NCBI GenBank assembly: GCA_963786675.1
Contig: CAWAZY010000001.1
Location: forward strand, 1-64,000
Reading direction: 5' to 3'
DNA length: 64,000 bases
From: JAGVSR01 sp963786675
GTDB lineage: Bacteria > Pseudomonadota > Alphaproteobacteria > Rhizobiales > Hyphomicrobiaceae
Each line of letters opens with the position of its first letter. The first letter of the stretch is position 1. Shown piece by piece: positions 57,745-64,000 of the stretch. The notes under the pieces were generated by a model, which saw only the letters and a list, made by a program, of their open reading frames with translations, was not told the origin of the DNA and ran no database searches. Made by a program: the position numbers and the translations under genes.

Positions 57745-58686
57745 TTACTTTTGATTAACGATGTCACCGGGGGACAGCACAAACCCCCGCAGAAATTCCG
57801 CCGCGGTCATGGGGCGCTTGCCCGCCCGTTGCACGTCGATCAGCCGGACCGCGCCGATGCCGCACGCCACCGTCAGGGAGCCATCCAAAATTTCTCCGGG
57901 TTGGCCATGCCCTTCGGCGACGGCGGAGCGCAGAACTTTGAGGCGTTCGCGGGTCCCCTCCGGCGTCTTGAGTTCAAGCCAGGCGCCTGGAAAGGGCGAC
58001 AGCCCGCGAATATGATTGTGAACCTCCGCCGAGGGACGGCCGAAATCGATACGGGCCTCGGCCTTGTCGATTTTTGCGGCATAGACGACGCCCCCGGTCG
58101 ATTGGGGTGTCAGTGTCAGATCACCGGATTCCAAGCGGGCCAAGGCCTCGACGATGAGGGCGGCGCCCTCCACCGATAGGCGGTCGTGCAGGTCGGCGGC
58201 GGTCATATCGGGCTCGATGGACACCCGCCGCGTCATGGCGACCGGACCCGTGTCCAGACCCTCCTCCATGCGCATCACCATGACCGCGGTATCCGAGTCG
58301 CCCGCCATGATGGCGCGCTGGATCGGCGCGGCGCCGCGCCAGCGGGGGAGGGCCGAGGCATGGACGTTGAAGCATCCATGGCGCGGCGCATCGAGAACGG
58401 CACGCGGCAGCAGCAATCCGTAGGCGACGACCACCGCGACATCGGCGTCGAAAGCGCGAAAGGCGGCTTGTTCGGTCGCGTCCTTGAGGCTGGTGGGCGT
58501 GCGCACCGGGATCGCCAGGGCTTCCGCGCGCTGATGGACGGGCGACTTGCGTTCGCTCATGCCACGACCCGCCGGACGTGGCGGCTGCGAATAGACGCCT
58601 ACAACATCGTGGCCTGCCGACACGATGGCGTCGAGACAGGGAACCGAAAAATCCGGCGTGCCCATGAATACGATCTTCAGAGGCAT
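57745..58686 (-). CDS. fmt: methionyl-tRNA formyltransferase
   Basis: 313 residues. KIVFMGTPDFSVPCLDAIV opens the domain; the formyl-THF site is seen in FNVHASALPRWRGAAPIQRA, with the catalytic Asn-His pair (NVH) and later Asp in GLDTGPVAM. C-terminal tRNA-binding domain with GVVYAAKIDKAEARIDF, IRGLSPFPGAWLEL. Transfers a formyl group from 10-formyl-THF to Met-tRNA initiator. Downstream of def with a 60-base gap, so co-expressed with the deformylase. Intact, normal length. Confidence 0.95.
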   Translation of the reverse strand: MPLKIVFMGTPDFSVPCLDAIVSAGHDVVGVYSQPPRPAGRGMSERKSPVHQRAEALAIPVRTPTSLKDATEQAAFRAFDADVAVVVAYGLLLPRAVLDAPRHGCFNVHASALPRWRGAAPIQRAIMAGDSDTAVMVMRMEEGLDTGPVAMTRRVSIEPDMTAADLHDRLSVEGAALIVEALARLESGDLTLTPQSTGGVVYAAKIDKAEARIDFGRPSAEVHNHIRGLSPFPGAWLELKTPEGTRERLKVLRSAVAEGHGQPGEILDGSLTVACGIGAVRLIDVQRAGKRPMTAAEFLRGFVLSPGDIVNQK

Positions 58687-58746
58687 CGGGCGGCAATCCT
58701 GAAAGTGCGGTTGATCCCCGAAGCGCTTGGGCTCCCGGGAGCGGCG

Positions 58747-59274
58747 TCAGATGGGACCGTCCTGCCGGGCGATCTTCTTGAACTTGCGCACGACCATGTC
58801 GCGCTTCAGGCGCGACAGGAAATCGATGATCAGCTTGCCGTCCAGATGGTCAAGCTCATGCTGGATGGCGGTGGCCAGAAGCCCTTCCGCGTCGATCTCC
58901 TGGGTCTTGCCGTCACGGTCGACATAGCGCAACCGCAGTGACGATGGCCGCTCGATATCGACCCGGAAATCCGGGATGGACAGGCAGCCTTCCTCGTGCG
59001 TCCGAAGCGCCGGCCCCAACGACAGGATCTCCGGATTGATCAACACGAGCGGCTGGGGCTGTTCGTCATCGCCCGCCACGTCCAACACGACGAGACGCCG
59101 CGGCACGTTAACCTGGACGGCGGCCAGCCCGATGCCGGGCGCGTCGTACATCGTCTCCAGCATGTCGTCGGCCAGACGCAGAATGGACGCATCCACCTGC
59201 TCCACGGGAGCAGATGGCGATCGTAAGACCGGATCGGGCAAGGTGATGATGGGCAGGATCGACATGCTGCTCAC
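58747..59274 (-). CDS. def: peptide deformylase
   Basis: 175 residues; MSSMSILPIITLPDPVLRSP, with a second possible start at MSILPI (59265). All three metal-enzyme motifs are present: GIGLAAVQV, EEGCLSIPDF and QHELDHLDG, giving the Cys and two His ligands and the catalytic Glu. Removes the N-formyl group from new proteins; iron or zinc enzyme. First gene of the def-fmt-truA group. Intact. Confidence 0.95.
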   Translation of the reverse strand: MSSMSILPIITLPDPVLRSPSAPVEQVDASILRLADDMLETMYDAPGIGLAAVQVNVPRRLVVLDVAGDDEQPQPLVLINPEILSLGPALRTHEEGCLSIPDFRVDIERPSSLRLRYVDRDGKTQEIDAEGLLATAIQHELDHLDGKLIIDFLSRLKRDMVVRKFKKIARQDGPI

Positions 59275-59296
59275 ATAAGAGAGGGAAACAGCGCGG

Positions 59297-59914
59297 TCAA
59301 TCGCCCATCAGCGGAAGTTCGACAACAGTACGGCCGGGTGCGGCGACAAGGCGGGTTTCGCCCGCGCCGTCGAAGCCGCAGGCGGCAAGCGCCAGACCGT
59401 CCCGCGTGCCGGTCGGAGCATCGTCCGGACCCTGCCCGAAAACCAGATCTAGACCATCCGTCCCCGCACCGGGACTGCGCCTCAGGCGGAATTGTCCCCC
59501 GTCGCAGTCGATCGCGCACAGCGACACATCCCGGCTCCAGGCCCCGCATGAGGCAACCGCCCCGGCATGCAGCCGGCCTCCGGCGACGATCAGAAGCCGC
59601 ACCTGAAACAAGGACCGGGCGCGGGCCGGCAGTGCCCCGTTCGCCATCTCCAGAGCGATTGCGGCACCAGGCCCGAGCGACAGCGCAAAATCTGAAATGG
59701 CCGTGCGCACGGGACGCGCGCGGCGCGGATCGATATGCGCGATCTGCAGGGCGGCAAGGTCGGCCGGGGTCCGCGGCTTCAAAAGCTCGGCGGCCCGCAG
59801 GGGCGCGGCGGCAGTCACGATACCGATCCAGACCCCGGCCATGGTCCAGACGGTCGCGATCCATCTCTTGGTTCCAGCAAGGCGCGCGCCGCGCGAGGAC
59901 TGTATTGGGCTCAT
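59297..59914 (-). CDS. exported hypothetical protein
   Basis: 205 residues from the ATG at 59914, which overlaps the glycosyltransferase stop (ATGA). A leader or single membrane helix (RWIATVWTMAGVWIGIVTAA) is followed by APLRAAELLKPRTPADLAAL. Later parts are beta-rich: ALSLGPGAAIALEMANGALP, FQVRLLIVAGGRLHAGAVAS, and CAIDCDGGQFRLRRSPGAGT. No family recognised. Translational coupling to the glycosyltransferase suggests a shared role in envelope polymer or glycolipid work. Confidence 0.6.
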   Translation of the reverse strand: MSPIQSSRGARLAGTKRWIATVWTMAGVWIGIVTAAAPLRAAELLKPRTPADLAALQIAHIDPRRARPVRTAISDFALSLGPGAAIALEMANGALPARARSLFQVRLLIVAGGRLHAGAVASCGAWSRDVSLCAIDCDGGQFRLRRSPGAGTDGLDLVFGQGPDDAPTGTRDGLALAACGFDGAGETRLVAAPGRTVVELPLMGD

Positions 59915-60630
59915 ACCTTGCCTCTCTCGCGCACCGCGCCGCGTGTCTGCCAAGCATGGCGGCCAATGAGGGACAGAATTTTGGTTCCAGCCAGAACTGT
60001 TCCGCGAACGGTTCCGGAAATCTTTGAATGTCCCACGCGCCGCCGGTAGCGAACCGGGACTTCGCGAACACGCAAGCCCGCGGTGATCGCCTTCAGTTGC
60101 ATTTCCACGGTCCAGCCGAACGTCCGGTCGGCCATCTCCAGGCTGGCCAGTGCGTTGCGCGTAATGGCTCGGAACGGCCCGAGATCCGTGAACTGTGCTC
60201 CCCAGACGAGACGCATCAATCGGGTCGCCAGCCAGTTCCCGAAAATCTGCGGTGGGGTCATCGAACCCGGCGCGCGGCCACCCAGCGCCCGCGAGCCAAT
60301 GACAAGATCCGCAGCGCCGGTGATGATCGGATCGACGAGAGCGGCCATGTCTTCAACGTGATCGGAATGGTCCCCGTCGGCGAACACGACGATGTCCACC
60401 TCCGGCAACAGCGCCAGTCCCGCCTGGCAGGCAGCGCCGTAGCCGGCTTCGGGTTCGCGCGCCACCGTCGCACCGAACGTGCGCGCGATATCGGCTGTCC
60501 GGTCCACCGAGCCATTGTCGGCGACCACCACCGCATCGACCCAGGTGGGAAGATCGGCAAGCACGAGGCCGATGGCGTCCTCCTCGTTGCGGGCCGGAAT
60601 GACGACACCGATCCGACTTCCCTCACGCAT
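59911..60630 (-). CDS. family 2 glycosyltransferase (dolichyl-phosphate-glucosyltransferase-like)
   Basis: 239 residues from the ATG at 60630, which has GGAAAGG upstream and overlaps the upstream gene by eight bases; an ATG at 60648 is possible. GT-A fold motifs: IGVVIPARNEEDAIGLVLAD, VVVADNGSVDRTADIAR, EAGYGAACQAGL, VVFADGDHSDHVEDM (DxD-like metal site), FTDLGPFRAITRNAL. Transfers a sugar from a nucleotide donor to a lipid phosphate or similar acceptor. Works with the two neighbouring glycosyltransferases on the same strand. Confidence 0.85.
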   Translation of the reverse strand: MREGSRIGVVIPARNEEDAIGLVLADLPTWVDAVVVADNGSVDRTADIARTFGATVAREPEAGYGAACQAGLALLPEVDIVVFADGDHSDHVEDMAALVDPIITGAADLVIGSRALGGRAPGSMTPPQIFGNWLATRLMRLVWGAQFTDLGPFRAITRNALASLEMADRTFGWTVEMQLKAITAGLRVREVPVRYRRRVGHSKISGTVRGTVLAGTKILSLIGRHAWQTRGAVRERGKV

Positions 60631-62074
60631 GACGAGCCTTTCCGGCATGTCGTGCCTGCCGCCAATCCATGATGAAGGCCACATAGATCGGGAGCCAGAC
60701 GAGCCAGACAAGACCGTCGCGATACGTCGCGTAGTCGCCACGGGCCAGATAATCAAACGATGCGTAGTAGACAGGCAGAAGCACACTCGCGGCGAAGATA
60801 CCCCGCCATCGCACGACACAGGCGAACGGCAAAACCCACGTCAAATACCAGGGAAATTGCGCCGGACTGAGAAGCAGGAGCGCGGTGACGATGATCGCTG
60901 CCCGGGTGATTTCGTCGTGGGCGTCCGTCGCCCGGGTGCGCACCGCAGTCGCGATGACGCCGACGAGGATCATGCCGAAGACGCCGCGCGCAGCCAGCGC
61001 AGCTGCCTCTTTTGAAAGTCCGAGCGGCGCACCGAAATCGAACACCGCCGCATTGACGAGCGGCAGAACGGCATTGTTAGTCTGCCAGCGCGTTGCGTAG
61101 GCCCACAGGCCCGACGTTTCACCGACCCCGGCCAGCATCATGGGAGCCGTCACCACGACCAGGATGAGCGCCACGAGCATCAGCGCCACGCTCAATCTGA
61201 CGCGATGGGCGGCCAAGGGGCGCAGGACGAGCGGCAGCAAAATGACGGGCCACAATTTGATACCGGCCGCCAACGCCAGCACGGCGGATGCGGTCATTCG
61301 ATACTCACGAATCGCGAGCAGCATGGCGCCCGCGACGAAGGGCAGAAGGATGCTCTCCATGTGCGCGGAGTTCATCAATTCCTTGGCGGCGATGGGATTC
61401 CACCAGTAGATCACCCCCGCCAGAAGGGGGATGTTGAGAACGCGCAGCAGACCGAGAACCAGAGCGAACGTCGCCGTGTCACCCATCAGGCAAACAAGTC
61501 GCCACGCATCGAGACCCCATGGCTTGATCATATAGGCGAGCGCAAAAAACGCTTGCGCACCGGGCGGATAAATCGTTCGCAGATTGCTGTGGTTGATGCG
61601 TTCGATGACCACGCCCGACTGGTGCGCCAATGGCTGCAGGGTCGCGGCGTAGGCCTCGCCCTGCGCGTCGTCCGGCGAGACCGCATAGGGGTTGTATCCA
61701 TGCGCCGTGACGGCGCCATCCCAAAGATAGCGGTACCAGTCGTCCTCCAGAATGGGGAGGCTGTTCCACATCAGCAGTCGCATACCGGCGCCCGTCACCA
61801 CCATCAGCGCCAGAAGTGCGCGGTGGCCAGAGAGGCCGGCGGCCTCCGTCCACGAGAGCAACGGCCGGAGAAGCGCATAGATGAGGCCCGCGCAAGACAG
61901 GCCCGCTGCGACCTGCCAGGCTGCCTTGTCGCGCAGCGGCACCGCATAGTCGAAATGGATCGATTGAACGGCAAGCAGGTGGGCCCCGGCCAGCAGCACG
62001 CCCGCCAGCGCAATCCACATCACCCAAATCTGGCGCAGACCGGGGGCGTCCTTGAGCGTTCGGGGAGATGTCAT
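60623..62074 (-). CDS. integral membrane glycosyltransferase (GT87/mannosyltransferase-like)
   Basis: 483 residues with about 12 hydrophobic helices. AAGG precedes the ATG at 62074. The catalytic loop region after the third helix reads LPILEDDWYRYLWDGAVTAH, GYNPYAVSPDDA, with the acidic EDD typical of polyprenol-phosphate-sugar-dependent GT-C enzymes. Later: INHSNLRTIYPPGAQAFFAL, GVIYWWNPIAAKELMNSAHM, LLLLSPAQFPWYLTWVLPFA. Uses a lipid-linked sugar, likely made by the adjacent family 2 enzyme. Acts at the outer face of the inner membrane. Confidence 0.8.
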   Translation of the reverse strand: MTSPRTLKDAPGLRQIWVMWIALAGVLLAGAHLLAVQSIHFDYAVPLRDKAAWQVAAGLSCAGLIYALLRPLLSWTEAAGLSGHRALLALMVVTGAGMRLLMWNSLPILEDDWYRYLWDGAVTAHGYNPYAVSPDDAQGEAYAATLQPLAHQSGVVIERINHSNLRTIYPPGAQAFFALAYMIKPWGLDAWRLVCLMGDTATFALVLGLLRVLNIPLLAGVIYWWNPIAAKELMNSAHMESILLPFVAGAMLLAIREYRMTASAVLALAAGIKLWPVILLPLVLRPLAAHRVRLSVALMLVALILVVVTAPMMLAGVGETSGLWAYATRWQTNNAVLPLVNAAVFDFGAPLGLSKEAAALAARGVFGMILVGVIATAVRTRATDAHDEITRAAIIVTALLLLSPAQFPWYLTWVLPFACVVRWRGIFAASVLLPVYYASFDYLARGDYATYRDGLVWLVWLPIYVAFIMDWRQARHAGKARHA

Positions 62075-62126
62075 GGCGTCCTTGCAAGGGGCGTTGCGCC
62101 GCGCGCCACACCGGATACCGGCGGCC

Positions 62127-63257
62127 TCACAGCCCTAGTGCATCCAGATACGTCGCCAGCGCCGGACCGGTTGCAAAAGCCGTCTCCGCTTTGGCGCGGC
62201 TGGCACGGCCTTCCGCCCGCATCAGATCGCGGTGCACGTGGAAGCTTTCCATCGCCGCCAGCAGCGCGTCGGGATTGCCGGGTGGCACCTTGCAGCCGTT
62301 GACGCGCTCGTCGACGGCTTCACGGCAACCGGGGCGGTCGATTGTGATCAGCGGGCGCGCGGACGCCATGGCTTCGCGCAGCGCGACCGGGGCGCCATCG
62401 TCGGCGGACAAATGCACCGCGACATGGGCCTTGGCCAGCACCGCGCGGGTATCGGCGGCTCTGCCCAGGAATTCGACGCCACTGACCGTCAGAATGGTCG
62501 TATCGTGTGCCGCCTCGCGGTCCGTCGCGAGCAGGCACTTGGCTGGAATGCCCCGGCGGGCGAGCGCCTGCGCCGCCGTCGCATAGGCACCAATGGCCTC
62601 GCGTGCATCTGGGTCGGCGACCATGAGGAACACAACCGGTCCGTCGGCGGCCAGTTCGGGCACGTCTTTGAAGTCCGCGACATCGATTCCGGTTCCCGGA
62701 ACGACGATGCAGCGCGTCTGCTGTGCGATCTTCGCAGCCGCCCGCACGGCCAGGAGGTCGTCGGCATTGTGGCAAACGATCGCGTGACTGAACCGGATGG
62801 CCCGATCATAGGCCGCGAGCGCGGCTTTGCGGTCAGCGTCCGTGCGACCGCCCAAATCGTTGACCAGCGTGACGATGCGGCCGGCGCCGGATTTCTTTGC
62901 GGCGTGCGCGGCAACGCCGGCCAGTCGCGACGACGACACCAGAACCGTGTGCGGGCGCCACGCTGTCAGCTTCTCCCGCAATTGACGCATCAGCCGGGAT
63001 GGCGCGAGAACCGACAGCCCCTGCGGCACAAGATCGAAAGTGCGATGCACGCCGCCCAGGGCATGCAGCGCCGCCACTTCCCCGGAAAGTTGCGATGGCG
63101 CCAGCACGAGCACCTCGTGGCCACGCTGCCGGGCGGCCGCGATCAACGCCGAGCGGTTGCGCAGCACGCCCGCAAGTGACGGCTCGACAATGGCCAGCCG
63201 CCCAGACCCGGAAGAGCTTTCATCGTCGCGCCCGAGCATCAGGGCTCCATGGTCCAT
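62127..63257 (-). CDS. family 4 glycosyltransferase
   Basis: About 376 residues if the ATG at 63257 is used (MDHGALMLGRDDESSSGSGR); the frame is open to 63326. GT-B fold: SALIAAARQRGHEVLVLAPS, TLVNDLGGRTDADRKAALAA, VVPGTGIDVADFKDVP, and the donor-site block VHLSADDGAPVALREAMASA, RPLITIDRPGCREAVDERVN, with the E-x7-E pattern of GT4 enzymes. Probably adds a sugar in a surface glycan; donor and acceptor unknown. Same strand as the two genes that follow. Confidence 0.85.
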   Translation of the reverse strand: MDHGALMLGRDDESSSGSGRLAIVEPSLAGVLRNRSALIAAARQRGHEVLVLAPSQLSGEVAALHALGGVHRTFDLVPQGLSVLAPSRLMRQLREKLTAWRPHTVLVSSSRLAGVAAHAAKKSGAGRIVTLVNDLGGRTDADRKAALAAYDRAIRFSHAIVCHNADDLLAVRAAAKIAQQTRCIVVPGTGIDVADFKDVPELAADGPVVFLMVADPDAREAIGAYATAAQALARRGIPAKCLLATDREAAHDTTILTVSGVEFLGRAADTRAVLAKAHVAVHLSADDGAPVALREAMASARPLITIDRPGCREAVDERVNGCKVPPGNPDALLAAMESFHVHRDLMRAEGRASRAKAETAFATGPALATYLDALGL

Positions 63258-63412
63258 GTGTGATGTGCGATACGCCGCTCGTGTTACGCGGTGGGACGCC
63301 GGTGGTCTGGCATAGGTCTGGCCCATGTCCGGGCCACGGCCCCGCCGACCTCAAACGCGCGCCGACCTTCCCCCAAGTCGCGTCTCCCTTGCTAGCAAAT
63401 TCGTCGCGCCGT

Positions 63413-64000
63413 TCAAATCCTGGGCGAGACGTCCAGGCGATCCATAAGCCGGTAACACAGCCAGACTGCCAGCAGTCCGAAGGCGATGGCGCCCACCATG
63501 TTGCCAACGAGTACGCCACTGGCCCCCATCCAGTGCGATCCGGCCATGACAAACGGCACCGTGCCGATCGTGGCGCGGCCCCAGTTCAACATTGTGGATA
63601 AGTGGGCCCGTCCCAGCGTGTTGAACGCCGCGTTCGCCACGAACATTGCGCCCAGAAAGACGAACAACGGCGACAGTTGCACGCAGAACAGGCGGATCAG
63701 ATCGGCAGCCTCGCCGGTGGCCTTGAAGATCCCGATGATGCTCTCGGCGCCGAACGCCAGGACTGCCCAGGCAGCGGCCGTGAACGCTGCGTTCACGGCG
63801 AGGGACAAAGTGAAGGCTTCGCGCATCCGGGATGTCTGTCCCGCACCGAAATTCTGACCGATGATCGGTCCTATGGAGCCCGACAGCGCATAGACCGAAC
63901 CGAAGGCCACGGGAATGATGCGCCCGATGATCGCCCAGGCGGCGACGGCACTGTCTCCGTGCGTGGCGATGGCGGCGGTCACGTAGGCATTTCCAACCGG
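63413..64000 (-). CDS. MATE-family efflux transporter, C-terminal part
   Basis: Runs off the right edge; the last 195 residues are seen. Helices IIPVAFGSVYALSGSIGPII, LAVNAAFTAAAWAVLAFGAE, LFCVQLSPLFVFLGAMFVAN and GVLVGNMVGAIAFGLLAVWL, with GPIIGQNFGAGQ, the conserved MATE motif of the second half. Family members export drugs or organic cations using H+ or Na+. Stop at 63413. Same strand as the glycosyltransferases but separated by 156 bases. Confidence 0.88.
   Translation of the reverse strand, partial: PVGNAYVTAAIATHGDSAVAAWAIIGRIIPVAFGSVYALSGSIGPIIGQNFGAGQTSRMREAFTLSLAVNAAFTAAAWAVLAFGAESIIGIFKATGEAADLIRLFCVQLSPLFVFLGAMFVANAAFNTLGRAHLSTMLNWGRATIGTVPFVMAGSHWMGASGVLVGNMVGAIAFGLLAVWLCYRLMDRLDVSPRI

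Overview
The window looks like chromosome of a GC-rich alphaproteobacterium, probably Rhizobiales-like. The evidence is the def-fmt-truA run at the right end, the FixJ/FixL-type two-component pair, and the DUF3489-DUF2924-serine recombinase cassette, which is common in that class. Genus cannot be told from the sequence alone. About 8 kb on the right (56.2-64 kb) is ordinary core genome: tRNA-Gln, truA, fmt, def, three glycosyltransferase genes and a MATE transporter. Everything to the left of the tRNA reads as an accessory region rich in insertion sequences, gene fragments and frameshifts.

Layout. 0-9 kb is an insertion-sequence graveyard: the tail of a cadherin-like protein, a broken alpha/beta hydrolase, two adjacent IS110 elements, and a decayed TIR-nSTAND1 defence-type ATPase cut by an IS5 element with intact CTAA target duplications. 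An outer-membrane protein gene bracketed by long inverted repeats follows. 9-13.5 kb holds small envelope and stress genes (MarC, EF-hand protein, glycine-zipper protein, a second outer-membrane protein). 13.7-33 kb is the most distinctive block. A two-component system is followed by a dense set of exported amidohydrolases: N-acyl-D-amino-acid deacylase-like, YtcJ-like and imidazolonepropionase-like. A DUF3299 protein and a class A beta-lactamase lie among them. Part of this block is duplicated (16.4-20.05 kb and 25.5-27.75 kb). Near-identical palindromes with core GAGTCCC-N4-GGGACTC lie 106-126 bases upstream of three exported-protein genes and flank the two-component system. That suggests a regulon for taking up and hydrolysing acylated amino compounds.

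34-38.6 kb carries four same-strand exported proteins: OmpA-like, a small beta-rich protein, a six-repeat cysteine-rich GLG1-type protein, and a beta-barrel. 39-43 kb has mobile-element fragments, a secreted protein with a phospholipase A2-like CCxxHD motif, and a membrane-anchored metallophosphoesterase. 43-46.2 kb is an inverted pair of IS1182 copies around a DUF1214 fragment. 46.3-52.4 kb holds stress and ion genes: a P-type ATPase fused to hemerythrin, UspA, a pentameric ligand-gated channel homologue, HdeA and a second glycine-zipper protein. 52.4-56 kb holds an IS1595 remnant and the serine recombinase cassette next to tRNA-Gln.

More than a dozen otherwise well-preserved genes carry single-base frameshifts, several in homopolymers, and even the tRNA-Gln acceptor lacks one C of an expected run of five. 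Some of this is true decay in a mobile region. The tRNA defect and the different frameshifts in each duplicate copy suggest that part of it is sequencing or assembly error, so several genes called frameshifted here may be intact in the organism.
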